Assembly: GCA_038503035.1 (NCBI GenBank)
Contig: JAVSML010018918.1
Coordinates: forward strand, 1-64,000
DNA from: Crocodylus rhombifer
Taxonomy: Eukaryota > Chordata > Crocodylia > Crocodylidae
Direction: 5' to 3'
Length of the DNA stretch: 64,000 nucleotides
The notes below the pieces were generated by a model, which worked only from the letters and a program-made list of their open reading frames with translations, searched no databases and was not told the DNA's origin. Shown in pieces: positions 46,806 through 60,300 of the stretch (positions are counted from its first letter, which is position 1; each line of letters begins with the position of its first letter). The position numbers and the translations under genes were made by a program.

Positions 46806-47214
46806 GAACAGAAACTAGTACATAAGCAAAAGGTACACGTGTGCGGCAGGGGAAGGGGGGTGGAGGACTCAATTAGAGAGAGCAGGAAACAGAGAACTGG
46901 GCAGCAGGAGTTTTGAATTGTTTTGTTTTACTCATTGTAGGCCTATAAAATGTGAGCGCAGGTTTGGTTGTATATTACAAGCCATCGTGTTGCAACGCAT
47001 GAAGTGACAGTCTCTTACTCCTATGACCTGGTGGCATTGCCTTTGTACATGGGCTTAATACATGGGCCTGCCAGTGGCCTGTTGCACTGAATCAAATTTT
47101 ATCCAGTTAAGAATGAAGTGGTCAGTGCTGGGCAGCTCAGAACTGCACTGATATTGACTAACATAAAGGAGCGGGGAAATGTTTTAAAAGTGACAAGTCA
47201 TGATATTTTGAATG

Positions 47215-48010
47215 ATAGAATCGTAGAAAAGCAGAGAGAAGGTGAGACATCCGTAGTCCAACCCAGTTTAAACCCTCCTACATAAAGCCTTGCCTAACGT
47301 ATTAGTAAAACTACACAGTCAACCCTGACACACAACCACAGGAATAACACCCTAACATGCAGCAGCAGGTAAAGCAAAGGAACAATGACAGCTAGTGTTC
47401 CACTGCCACAAGGGTTGTTAAAATTCACTTGAGACAGGAGACAGAATACAACAACACTGTCCATACCAATCTGAACCTGGGGTAAAATTGTTCCTGACCC
47501 CAAATGTTGGGATTGGTGTGACCCTGAGCAGAGTGGCAAGATCCTTTAGCCATGAGCCTCTGGGTTTTAGCCTCAAAAAGAGCACTGACATATCCCAGGC
47601 AAAATCCCCAGCCTTGGCTGCAGCCAACACTCGTTGCTTCTGAGGAAGGCTTAAAAACACCGTGACACATGTAGCAACAGGATGAGAAAAAATTCCTTCC
47701 TAGCCCCATGTGGCAAGCAGCAAAGCCCAGGAGCAGCCATAGTAGAGCATAGGCATAGCGATTCCTAGGTCATCCCTGACCTGTGGTTGTCCAACTTCTC
47801 CTTGAATGCCTCCAATGATGGAGAGTCCACAACTTCCCTAGGCAGTCTGTTCCACTTCTTGCTGTTCTAACAGTAAAAAAGTTTTTCCTGGTACCTAGTC
47901 TAAACCTACTTTGCTGCAACTTCAAGCCATTGGTTTGCATTCTGCTGCTTGCAGGAATGTCTTCTATGTATCTAACAGCTACATTGCTATCTGGCATTTT
48001 AATTACTAGA
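47215..48010 (-). mobile_element. Decayed CR1-like LINE 3' fragment, antisense
   Basis: Begins with gatagaatcgtagaaaagc, an antisense LINE tail, and holds tggttgtccaacttctcctt, ggcagtctgttccacttc and tttttcctggtacctagtct, the antisense of the W/N-x-L-P-x-E and RxxF RT tail region. On - a frame reads LQQSRFRLGTRKNFFTVRT. Old and interrupted. Confidence 0.65.
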
Positions 48011-48039
48011 TTTCCTCTGAGAAAAATGAACAGCTTAAC

Positions 48040-48700
48040 TGAAGGAAAAAAACCCCACAAATGTGAAAAGTGTTTTGTAAAATTCCTCATGGTGCCTGAT
48101 TTTCTCAGGTCCAGAAAATGTAAAGAGACATAGCATCTGCTTCTCCTCTCCCTGCACCTAATATAGTTAGTTACAGGCCCGTGCAAAACACAACATGCTC
48201 AGAAAGGTCATGTTTTGCACCAATTTTGCTTCCCCTTAAGCTAAACGTGGAGCACTGGGGTATTTATAGTATGGCTTCATGACCACAGAGGAAACTGCAT
48301 AATAATGGACTGCCAGCATGTGAAGGATGTAAACAGATGCGTGTAGACAGATTTGTCTATTAGGCTCTGGAATAATCTGGTGAAGTGACAGAGACCCCAG
48401 GTTCCTGAGTCATTTAAAGCCAACCTGAACAACATTCTGCAGAATGGGCTGTGAAGAGTCATGAATTAGACAAGGTGAAAAGTGAGGGTGGGATGGAAAC
48501 TGAACGGACTTATCTGACAAGAGAAAAGAGAAGTAGAAATCTGTTTGTCTGTGAGTAGAGCTTCACTGGGCCAAACTAAGGCAGAATTTTTAAATGATGT
48601 AATTAGGCTGCAACAGAAAGCTGGGAAGATGCTCTTGTTTCCATTTAAACCAAAGCAGGATTTAGTTTCTAAACTGCTTAGGAATATATTTAAACTAGCT
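48040..48700. other. No gene
   Basis: No recognised repeat or exon. Short frames only. Confidence 0.3.
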
Positions 48701-48706
48701 GAGGTA

Positions 48707-49015
48707 GAATCACAGAATCAAAGAAGAGTAGGGGGTGGAAGGGACCTCAGGATATTGTATCTGCCCTAACCCTCTGCTCAGGGCTGTACACCAGATGTGT
48801 AAACTATTCTGGATAAATATTTGTCTACCTTAAAAACTTCCAAGAATGGAGATTCCATAACCTCTTTTGGTCATTTATCCCAGCGCTTAATCACCCTTAG
48901 AGTGAGAGAGTCCTTCCTGACAGCCAAACTACATTTCTGTTGCTGCAATTTAAAATATTTTGTTCTTGTCTGGTCCCCTGTGGCCACAGAGATTAATCTG
49001 TCACCACCCTCTTCA
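48707..49015 (-). mobile_element. CR1 3' fragment, antisense
   Basis: agaatcacagaatcaaagaa terminal words, then ggaagggacctcagga, and the antisense RT tail text (ccaagaatggagattccata, cttaatcacccttagagtga). Truncated at about 49015. Confidence 0.75.
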
Positions 49016-49019
49016 TAAG

Positions 49020-50740
49020 TGGGAAACTACACTTAAAACAGATATAAATATATTAATTTAAATATGTCTGCATAAGCTTTTGCACTGTTTTCATTTTGTG
49101 CAGGCAACAGCAAAGAACAAAGATAGCAGTCTCTACTACTCTCTCAGATAGATAGTCATAGAAACATGCACTAAAAGAATAGAATTGCTTGGAATACCCT
49201 TGGTGGTTTATCATTATCAGTTCAGTGAAGGTTTGTATGGGGATGATGCATTTCAGAATACTGTATAGTGATTATTTAATCACTGGACTAACTAGTCACT
49301 ATGGCCTTATTACTCCGGGCACTTAAATGCCACCAGCATCATTCCGATTAGTACACAAAACCCTTCGGTGAATTCATCGTCTATTAATTAGTCATCTCCA
49401 AATGTGCGCACATATTATGGAGCTTGATCCTTGCAATTAGTCAGATAAAAAAGTGCTGATCCATGTCCTTCATAGTGCCTTAAAAAAGTCTTCAGCTTTT
49501 CTTGGCACAAAAAGCATAGATAATCAATTATTCCATTCTGCGGAATTATTTTCTGTTTTGGTGATGAGTAAGGGTGCAAAGCAAAAATTTTACCCATCAT
49601 AATCATGTAATTGTTATGTAGTAAACAACTACATTTTTATGAAAAGAAATGATATATTATGCCTTTATCTCACTATAAGAACTCTATTGAGTTCTTATAG
49701 AGCAAATCAGAATATATACAATTTACATCTGGAATGTTTATAAAATATCTTTATCTCTACACATGTATAAATAAAATAAAAATCTGCTATGCCTTCAAAT
49801 GGCAGGCAAAATACAGATCACAGAAAGTTAAAAAATGGTAAACAACTGATAAGCAGTCACTTGAGCATAAATAGCTAACATTTCCAATCCCAAAGAAAAA
49901 TTAATTAGATCCTACTGCAAACCGTCCTTTAAAAAAAATATTTTCTGATAACTGAATACAATGCATCCTTATTCTGAAAAATGAGCATCCACCTTCAGAC
50001 ATGAATAGAAGTGACTAGCAGCTTGAATTAAAATCAACCTAGGTATTTGGAAGCAAGTTTGCATGGTGACTCACCTGTACTCCCTCCATCAGGGTCCCTT
50101 TCCTTCCTTCCTTCCTCCCCTTCCTTTCTGTGACTGCAGTTTTGTCTCTCCACAACACTTATTTTTTCACAAAATGTGACCCAGGTACAGTACACAGCAC
50201 ACCAAGCATTGACCTACCTGCCTGGTTATTATTGTTCTTCACCAGCCTTGAACCCAACCCAGCTACTGCAGGAAAGTTCAAGTTCGTATAAACTATGTTT
50301 TCTGACATCCTCCTTCTTTCTTCCCTATTACCCCTCTTATCCATTTCCGAAATGTGACTCCAGTCCGAGTATGACTCAAAACACCTTCAAATAAAACTAT
50401 CTTGGCTTCCTGTCCTCAAGGAGGAAGAGCTGTCTCTTTTATGTTTTGTCATTTGAATATTATAGCAGCAGGAAGAAAAAGTCTAGTTTGAATCTGATCT
50501 TTTCATAGAACATAACCAGAAGCAGGGGAGTTAGAGAGGAAGTAACTCCCATTTGGGGTTCAAAAGTCTCTTTTCTGGCATTAAGAGGGTGGATTTTCTT
50601 GAATGCACTAAAAAAAAAAAAAAGGTGTTATGTCTCACTTAGAATCCCCACTGCCTCTTGGTCTCCTTTTCAATGGATCCACCTAGCCCTCAAATATACA
50701 AATGAAGACCATGTGAAGCAAGGTGAAGCAAGGTAATTCT
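49020..50740. other. AT-rich intergenic stretch
   Basis: No gene or recognised mobile element. A short TTCC-rich run lies near 50100-50125 and a 13-base A run near 50610. Confidence 0.4.
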
Positions 50741-50744
50741 TCCA

Positions 50745-51131
50745 GGGTGTGATTACATGTACATTTACCCCAGCTTAAATTTACTGTAGAGTAAGTTACT
50801 GCACAATAAGTGGGAGTAGGCTGGCATCTACACATGCAGGTATTAAAGTGCATTAACGCTGTGTGTGGACAGACTTGGAACTAAAGTTAGTGCCAAGTCC
50901 ATCCACCCACACAGTGTTAATGCTCAGTATGGCAACCTCATGTGCATTACTGCCCAATAATTAATTGGGCATAAATTTGATACCTGCATGATGCAGGTAT
51001 CAAATTTACACTCAAGTTGGTGTAAGTCGCCATATTTACTGTGCAGTACAGGCATACGTATGTAGACATGTGCCCATACTGCACAGTAATTTTGATTACT
51101 GCACAGTAAATGTGCATGTGTAGATGCACCC
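50745..51131. mobile_element. Palindromic MITE, about 387 bp
   Basis: Ends are imperfect inverted repeats: gggtgtgattacatgtacat and, from the right end in reverse, gggtgcatctacacatgcac, both followed by attta. The interior repeats ttactg(c/t)(g)cagtaa words and has a perfect 18-bp-arm hairpin at 50972-51008. No coding content. Related sequence lies at 57953-58440. Target duplication not certain. Confidence 0.7.
50972..51008. repeat. Perfect palindrome, 18-bp arms, 1-base centre
   Basis: taaatttgatacctgcat, then g, then its exact reverse complement. It is the centre of the MITE that holds it. Confidence 0.9.
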
Positions 51132-51436
51132 ACAGAGGAGTGCTCCCAGAATCAGTGGTCTTCACTGCAAGTCAACTATAGCCAGACTGATGTAGCATAA
51201 TGAATACAGTACTTTCACTGGCAGGGGATGGCAGTTGTATGGATGTTACTTGGAGCTAGGAGTTAATGTTAAAGGTACAGCCTTGGCTTGCTGCTACTCA
51301 TACAGTTAGAGAATTGCAGAGCTCCTTTTCTGCCTTGCAAATTGTTACCAAAGGGCAAAATGCACTGAATCTGTACAAGAGGATCCTTCCCTTTCTGTGT
51401 GCTTACTAAGACAAAGGAAGGATGACTTCCATTTCA

Positions 51437-51740
51437 TAGATTTCATAGACATTAGGGCTGGAAGGGACCTCGTAAGATCATCGGGTCCGGCCTCTTGCCC
51501 AAGGTGCAGGAAGTCAGCTAGGGTCAAAGTAGCCCAGCAAGAGAAGGCTTATAGGCTGCCACCAAGTTACCCCTGAGCCTGTACTTCTCTAGGCTGAAGA
51601 GTCCCATAGCTTGCAGCTTCTCTTTATAAGGCCTGTTCTCCTGCCCACTGATCATGTGCATGGCTCTCCTCTAGACTCTTTCAAGCTCTCCATGTCCTCC
51701 ATTTTGGACTATGGGGATGCTGGTTCCATGCCAAAATCTG
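51437..51740 (-). mobile_element. CR1 3' fragment, antisense
   Basis: Terminal words catagatttcatagacatta, then ggctggaagggacctcgtaa, and the antisense RT tail (ctgtacttctctaggctgaa, cagcttctctttataaggcc, ctctcctctagactctttc). Truncated at about 51740. Confidence 0.8.
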
Positions 51741-51744
51741 GAGG

Positions 51745-54110
51745 AATGTAATCATTCTCTGTAACTATTTACACCATGGAGGGCCAAACATATGGTCCTG
51801 GTGAAGGTGTGCCATTCAGCTCATGGGGCTTCTTTAGGACCGGAAAACCGACTTCTTGATCCAGCCTGCAAGACTTCTTGTTGTAGTTGTCAGAGCCACT
51901 GTGTCATCATGGCCAGCACCCAGAGAGGATAATTTCTCCACCCTGCCCCACACCCACAACTATATTTCTGGTTTCAGATCATTGTTGAGGACACTAATTG
52001 GCAATGGGAGTGGGAAGGCAAGCAGTGGATTCAGTTGCTCACTCATTTGAGTCTCATACCCCTGGTTTACAGGGAATTTAGAGGATGTTATTATGGGCTT
52101 TGTGGTGAACAGAACAGGGGGGAAGCTCTAGCTGGGTATCAAAACAGCTTTCCATTGGTGAAGATTTTGGGCCAAACCTCATTTCACATGTAAGTCCCTA
52201 AGTGGCATTTGAGTAGCTGCCTGACTGCAATTTGCGTATTTTAGACTTTGTTTCCACTTGTGACAGAGTAGTATCCCCTGTGTATATGTCTAACTGTTAT
52301 GGGGGTGAACAGCTGCCACCTTATAACTCAAGTAGCCTAGTGATTGGGGAACTTAACCAGGGAGCAGAGTTCTTGTTTCCATTTTCTGACCACATCAGGT
52401 GGTGTGAGGGAAGCAAAGAATAGCACAGCTGTAACAGCAACTCACAAAAAAACCCTACACCCATCATAAAGTAGCCAAGAGCCATACATTTACCCTTGCC
52501 TATCTTATTTCATGGAAGGGTACATCAACAGAGTCTCAGTTTGCACCAGCTGACTCCATTGTTCACTCCATGTTTCAAACCCACTCATCCATCACTGCCT
52601 TGAAAAATATCTGACTTGTCCATTTATGAAATGACCACACAGACCTCACTTATCAAGTACATCTGAATAAGAGTGAACAAGAGCAGGAAGTGGTAGAAGG
52701 TGACCATAAACCTCATATATTATCCTGCTTATGGCCTTCACTCTCACGCTTTCTCTTTTTTGTAACAGGTTCTCCATGTAATTCACTTGACTTCTAACTG
52801 CAGGGCAGGGCATTCTTGCCAGGGCAGGCAGATGTTCAACCAGTATTTTCTAAATGTTGATTTCCTACCTGATCAGCATGAAACACCCCATGAACAGATC
52901 AGTGAGAGCATTTTAAAATCCCCAAATAAAAGACCTTTTGGAAGAAAGAGATGGAGGCAGAAAGATTTTGTAAGGATGCCTTGCCCCTTCTCATTGCTTC
53001 AATTCAGGGCCTGAGCAAAAAATCTGGTTCAGCAATTTTATGGATAATGTTGGGTTTTTTGTTTTGTTTTCTTTCTTTCTGAACTCCCCCTTCTTGCTGA
53101 GTTCCCAGTGTATCGCTTTGGCTAACTGTGTGAAATCAGGCCATTCTCTGTTAGCTGGCCATCTACTTCACTGACAGGATAAGAACCTGCTACTATCACC
53201 ACTACCTTTACCAACCTCCCATTTAGCTTATGTGGTAGAAATGTGTGGTTCGATGACAAAAGTCCTATGTTCCAGCTTCACACATGGTCTGGGCAATGTT
53301 TATTTTCATCAAAATTTTCCACAGAAATTTTCACATTTTTTAAGAAATACTGATCAATTTTGTGGTTTTTAATTTCCCCCAATTAGGGAATATTTTCTAG
53401 GAAAGTAAACACTTCCTGTGGAAAAAAATGTTTTCTTCCTCTAAAACATTTCATTTCAAAGGAAGTGTTTTTTATCATCTTTACCACCCCCCACCCCATT
53501 GTTTAGAAAATCATGACAGTGTTGCAGTTAAAGCAACATTTAATTTGATTTCAGACTGATCATATCTACTTAAAGGGATTTAGACACTGCAAGAAATTAA
53601 CCATTCATAGTTAAAAAAGGAAAGCAGAGAAACTAGCACAACAGTGAAGTCCAAATGATGCCACCACAACATACTCTACCTAGAAGACCAAGTAAATAAT
53701 CTGGTATTTGGGTTATGGACTAGCAAACTTTTTTCAAGTTTTGGTAGTGAACAGAGGGCACTGAATTGATAAGTAGCCTGCGACTAGATAGTGAATATAG
53801 AACATTGTCCAGGGAATGGACAGTACTTACTAAAACTCCTGTGAGTAAATTCCAGGTCACAGCCCTGATTCTAGAATAAGTTGGTACCTTAACAGACATT
53901 GAAAAAGGGTCCTTCATTTTCACATGATAATATATATATACTATTTCAATGTATTCTTGATTTAGCTGGAGTTTTGCACTAAGAAGGTAAGTATCCTGTC
54001 ACTGCCAAGGTACTTGAGAAGCTTTTCCAGGTAAATATCCAAGAACTGCAGAGTAACAGGAGAGAGAAATTAATTGCAAAATGGCAAGTAATGAGAGGGT
54101 GATTCTGCCA
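51745..54110. other. No gene; 3' flank of the monooxygenase gene
   Basis: AT-rich, without a recognised repeat. The 3' UTR of the monooxygenase should lie in its right part. The nearest AATAAA on - that I noticed is near 53300, about 800 bp past the stop, unproven. Confidence 0.35.
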
Positions 54111-54111
54111 T

Positions 54112-54330
54112 TCAAATTTGACACTCAGAGAACGTGAGAAGCCAGGTGAATCCCAACTGTGTGAAAAACAGGAGAGGAAGAGGCAAGACCATTGAGATGC
54201 TGGGAGCCTTGGAGGTCTTTGCTGCAACACGAGGACCTGGAACTGGGTGGTGTCCTGAAATGTCATGACAAGGGTCAGGACCTTGAGCGATAATTTCACG
54301 GATTATACCAGTCTCATTTTTCTGCACTTC
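54112..54330 (-). CDS. MOXD2: Monooxygenase last exon: hydrophobic tail and stop
   Basis: Acceptor cttcctag, stop TGA at 54114-54112; 219 bp, phase 0. EVQKNETGIIREIIAQGPDP, then a hydrophobic C-terminal stretch of about 20 residues ending SECQI. Confidence 0.88.
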   Translation of the reverse strand, partial: EVQKNETGIIREIIAQGPDPCHDISGHHPVPGPRVAAKTSKAPSISMVLPLPLLFFTQLGFTWLLTFSECQI

Positions 54331-57300
54331 CTAGGAAGGAAAGAAAGAGAAAAAAAGAATGGTATGTGTTTTTCCAAATGCCATTTTGAAAAATACATGC
54401 ATTTTAGTACAGGAACTCTATTACTGGATACACCAAAACCCTTCAGGCTAGCGTTAAGGGTTTTGGAATGCCTTGAGCTAGTTTATGTGCCAGGTTCCAG
54501 CCTATGTGAAATTGTGCCATAGGACAAAAAATGTGTTGTGGTTCTTCATTTTGTCGGTAGGGAGCAGTCTGCAAGAAGAAGAGAGTGGGATTCTGATACC
54601 TTCTTGATAGAAGTGATTTTTCTTGACCTATAAGTAAGATTACTAGATAACCAATAGATGCATAGTATCTGTCTGTCTGTCTATGTTCCTGGGTCATCCC
54701 AATTTGTTTTGTATCAGTAGTCTCTGAACATTTGATTCTATCAAATAATAGCGTATCAGAATGGTAGTTTCATGGCATCACACGTAAAATAATATTGTGC
54801 CATCATGCTGCCAGACAAAAAAAGGATTAGTGACAACCCCAGCAGTAGTTGAAATAAATCAGGGGCTTGAGCCAAAATGCCATATTCAGAGCTGAGAAGG
54901 ATTGTTTCCCCTTGGTTCAATTGGCACAATCTGTAGGTTTTTAGTGTGAGGCACAGTCCTTGTTCTGGGTTCTTCTAAGCATATATTAACCAGCTACTTC
55001 CCTATCATTGCAGTGGCAGAGCACTGGCAGTGCTGCCGTCTCCCCTGCTTTTATCTATGTCATGTTTCAGGGCACACTTTGTTTTGAATGTTGTTCATTG
55101 TAGTTGAGGGCAAGGTTTGCTCAGAACTCTTTGGGGAAGAAATCATGATGTTTTCTATGCCTGTGCCATCCCCTTGCCTGCAAAGCCTCTGGGTGTTACC
55201 ATAATAAAAAAATGACTATATCAAATTTCTAAAGTTCTTAAAACAAACATATGGTATGGGAAGGGGGTTCAACCTTCTTCTGAACTGAGTGATACAGACC
55301 ACTGTCCTGGCCTGGGTGCCACACTGCAAAGATCACTGCTCCAGTCCAGGGAAGCAAGTGCTCTACACCTCTGTAACCATAGTCTCTATGTGGCTTTCCC
55401 AATAAATTTCTCCATAGCACTTTTATGGATTGCAAGATGGTTCAGGGACATATTAGAGGAATCTCAGGAGTGTGATCTATATGCAATGTACAGGCGAGCA
55501 GTGGGATGAATGGACAGAATTGAGTGGGTATTGGAAACAGCAGGGTATTGGAAACAACTAAAACAGCTGGGTATTGGAAAGTGCCAGGACTGAGATGCCT
55601 CTGCATAAATATCTCTGAGCAGTGCCCAGATCTAGATTAGCAAGGGGGCCTGAGGGCAGGCACTAACAGACTTATGTGCAATAAAGGAAGTCCAAGGTCA
55701 TAATATCATGGGGTGAAGCAGCGTGTATCGCTTTATGTGTAACCCTCCTGCACTTTCCTGTGGTACAGATGCTACCTAGTGTGTATGGCATGGTTCCTGG
55801 CTCTGCTGCACACCTTATCTCCAGGACCCAGGGAGATCCCCCATCTGATAGTCACTTAAAATAACCAAAAAGACCACTTACATCAATAGTTTTAATTACA
55901 ACTATCTGATCTGCTTCCTTGGCTGCTTTCTCTGAGTTCTTGATGGTCTCGTTGTCCCATTCAACGAAGCTCATGGCCATCATACCTTCCATGGGACTAC
56001 AGGGAAAGTTGAGGGAAGATGGGAAATTGAGGAAGAGTGCGTAGTTGAGAGGAAGAGGATAGCGGAAGGGAGGAGAGGAAGAAAGGATTCTGGTATCAGA
56101 GGTATCATAAGTGATGAGCTTTTGAGAGGGGTTAAGTCAGAGAGGCCCAGGCATGCAGATGAGGATCGGGGCCTCAGCTCAGCAACATCCCCTTGCAGTT
56201 TTGTCTTGCTCCACCAACTGCCACATTCCTTAAAGCTTCTAGTCCCCGTCCCCAGAACCAAGCCCTATGGGAGACTTACTCAGAGGCCTCCTGGCCAAGG
56301 GCCTGGGCAATGTACTGGATGTCTGGGTATCCCATGCAGCTGGAGATGTTGCTACGAGGATAGTAGAAGAGGAACGCGAGGCACATCTCATTCAAGGTGC
56401 TGGGCCCCCCCTGCAACAAAACAAGGAAATACAGGGCAACTCAACTTTCCACAAACACACAATGGGAGCTGTACTCTGTGTCATGTAGGCATCAGCCCTT
56501 TGAACAAGCACTTTGGCTATCCTGTTCCAAAGTGGGGAGTGCAATTATGCACAGGCTGTTTTGGGCATTTTGGAAGGTAAAGAGACAGAGAGAACCATAC
56601 AGTCTCTTTGTTTAGCAAAATCAACAAAGAAGCCCCTTTGAATACTGCACAATCAAATACCTTCTTTTCTTCTGCAAGAACACTGCAGCTTCTTGAATTT
56701 GATTTTGAAGGATTTCTGTGCCCTTTTTATGGGTGATAAATGCAACAACCCTCTATGGAAATGCAATGCAAAGGCATCAAAGTGTTAACAAAATGAAGCC
56801 AGGAAATGCAGCAAATAGCAAACAGACATGTGCCCTCAACTTAAACTTTGGGTCAAAACAGCTCAAAACTTTTGGGATGTGATAAAGTAGGTGGTTTTGG
56901 AAGCTGGCCTTAGAATTTTCTTGGTTGCTTTCTGCAGCTGTGTCCAGATGAGCATGGCTGTGGGGTTCTAGTGCTGCAGATACATCTGTGGCACCACATA
57001 CCACACATTTAGAAGTTTTCTGTACTGCAAGGGTGCACTGCCTGTGTGTGCACTGCTCTGTTTTTTTCCTTTTTTCTGCAGGTTTTTTTGGCACCAGGGG
57101 GAAAAGTAGCAGTGGTGCAAGGTGTGTCGCTGCTAATTATCCCCAGGAAACCAAATGTCCATGCTTGTCTGGACATTCCCTACCTCTCTGATGGGCCAAA
57201 TGAAATCTGCCTCTCTGATGAAGTAAACAGAATCTGTTGTGTTCAACAGTTTTGAACACAAACATCAGGAGTGTAAAATCCAGTTCCAAGTTGAAACTGT

Positions 57301-60300
57301 ATGTCCTGGGCCCATCTCTAGTTACCAGGGAGTAGGGTTGTCAGCCCTCTAGGATTGCCCTGGAGTCTCCAGGAATTAGTTATAAATCTCTAGGAAACCG
57401 CTGAGAGCCACCCAGGAGATACATGATAGGGCATTCATTAAAATATATATTAAATGTTGAATCCAATTTATATAGTGGTCTAGTGGGTTTTAAAAATGTA
57501 ATAGTAATGTGCAATTGCCTTCCTGATGTAAAGTCTATGCACTGTAATCCATAACTGATATGCGGGCACATTTGTGTTGTGTGTTGCGGGCTTGTTGGCA
57601 TTACAGAAACCTCCCAGAATAGATTCAAGCAGAGTTGGCCACTCTTCATGGGGATGTTCACTCCTTTGTATTGCTCTTACTATCTGTTAAGTGGATGAGT
57701 TAACAGCCATCATTCAGGGGCCATGTTCTCTATTTTAGTTTGATGCAACCCAGATTACAAGATCCAGGATGAACTGCTACAGACTTGAGTCTGTTTCTTT
57801 AACTGGCCCAAGCCAGGCCCTGTCTCAGAATGACTCAAAACCAGAAGTCTTTGGTGTGAGACCCAGCTCAGATTCAAGCATTGCTAATTGTATCCATCTC
57901 TACCATTCAACGTGAAGAGCTGCCTAGGGCAGTGTCATTCATTGGGAGGTATAGCTGGGCATATTTACATGAGACATTTACTGTGAAGCTGACTAATTAG
58001 CTCTTTAGTAAAGTTAAAGCATCTACACATGCAGCCCTATTTTAAGCTGCAGTAAACTAATAAACACTGCCACACTATAATACTTGTAACACAAGTACTA
58101 TCTGTAGTGGCGTTATATACTGCTCTACAATGTACATGTAGATGCAAATAGGGCTGGCTGGGACATGAGGGTGCTTCAGTATGGGGACTGCCTTCCAGCT
58201 AGTCCTGCACACTCATGCCCCAGCCAGCTCCTTTGCAGTATGTTGAGCTGAGCCAGAGTACCCCGGACTGGTAGGCTGACCTCCTGAACCATCTGTCATC
58301 TGGGGCTGCTCTGACCTTGCTCAATGTGTTGCAGTCCTTGGTGCACATGTAAATATGGTGTCTGGGAGCACTGAATTTCCATGTTATGAACTGCCCCAGA
58401 GTTTACTGTGTTGCAATAACATAACATGCAGATACACCCACTGATAACCTTTCCAGATCTAGGGCTGGCAAGACCTTCCTGGAGAGTCTCTCCTTTGCCA
58501 GGGAGCAGCTGGGGACCTGTGCCTCATTGATGGGGTGAGCGTGCATGTGTGAACAGTAAGCATGTATTCTGCTTTAGTCCTATCCTCACTGCTCTGGGAA
58601 CAATGATCTGTCAGTTTAGCACCTTCCAATCGCTCTAAACTGGTCTTAAAGGCAGAGGAAAATGGGCAGGTGATAAAATCAGGCTTACAAAGGTGATCCC
58701 CGTCCTGTCCAAGGTTTCAAAGGTGCATTCCACCAGGATCTCGTCTCCCTGCAGAACACAAAAGGTTCCATGTAGTCAGGGCTGGAAGGGCAAAGGGCCC
58801 TCCCCGAGCTGTGCCTGGGGAAGATTGGCTGCTACCCAGGGGATCTAGGAAACTGAGCAGTCAGAGGTTAGAGAACACGGAACGGGATTCATGCAGGACT
58901 CAGCTTTTCTCAGTGAAACTGTGGTTGTTTGCCTGCTGCTGTCAAATAGGTTGACATTCTAATCCTTCCCGGTTGTCTAAAAGGCTTTTTTTTAATCTTC
59001 TGCATTGCATTATTGACACTAACACACAGGTAGAAATTCTATCTTGGCCATGTACGTGCCCAGCTACACATGTGTGCTCCTTCTGAATGCATAGTGGCAT
59101 TTAAGGCCTGAAAACACAGCTGGCTAAACTGTATAACTAGCAAGTGTTAGACAAAAAAGGAAGCCCCTCCTGTCTCTCCCTTCCCCGCTCCTTCCCCCAA
59201 CAACTGAGGACAGCACATGGCAAGCCAGAGAGCAAGGATATAAGCTCCCTTTTATCATATGGAGTTTTAATTTGCATTCTGCAGACTCCTCAGCACAGCA
59301 TTCAAACCACCATGCTGCATGTCGGACATTACCCACACTCTTCTCCAGTGCTTCTTTTGAAACTAGCCCCTTGGGCAGCCACAAGAGGGACATCTATAGA
59401 AGATATATGGCAACAGCCAGGGGTGTGAGTCTTGATAAGATTGCTGTTGTCTAGCAAGAAGGGGTGAGCATAGGTTTTATCCTAGAGCTGGGCTTTCAGT
59501 GAGGTTGAAGCTTCTCTTGCACTACTCTGCTCCCATTCATTCCAATGACTATTAAAAGCAAGGTGCAGAGGCTTAGCTTTAAAAGCAATGCCCTAGTTAC
59601 TCAGCAGTTGGGGGCAAAAGGCCCTCCACCACTTAGTTGCTAATACCCACATATATAATTGTTTACATGTGCAGGCATATGTAGAAAGCAGGATACACAT
59701 ACACCTTACTGACTTAACTAAATAAGATATATAGAGAGCACAAGCTTTCATGAACTCAGGTTTACCTCATCAGCTGCTGTGCAAGAAGCATAGAGTAGTG
59801 TATAAAGGTGAGTTCATAAAGCAGCTTATGCAGCCAGGAATAAAATTCCTACCTGCACATAAGTGTCAAAAGGTGTCATGTAGGTGATCAAAAACAGCTA
59901 TTTAGATGACCGGGAAGGAATAAAATGTCACCATATATGAGAATAACAGATTGCAAACCACAATAATACTGAGAAAAGCCGGGTGACTATGTGAAGCTTG
60001 TTCTGCATTCTCTGGCCTCTGCTTGCTTTCCCTCTCCCTCCAGACCAGCACAGCCCAGCCAAGACCCAGATCCAAAGAAAAGTGTACTGCTTTGACGACG
60101 AGGATTTCTTTCAGATCCCGTGTTTCTTGCAAGTTGAAGTCATACTTATTGTCTGCACAAATGAGCCCCAGCTGCTTGCCATTCCTGCCAAGGATAAACA
60201 AAAGCAAGAAATTAAATGTGTTTGCATACACTCCTCCTCAAGCTTAGGAGGTTCCTTCTGAGCCTAGTAAAGGCCCACCTCCTCTTTCCTTTATTGGATG

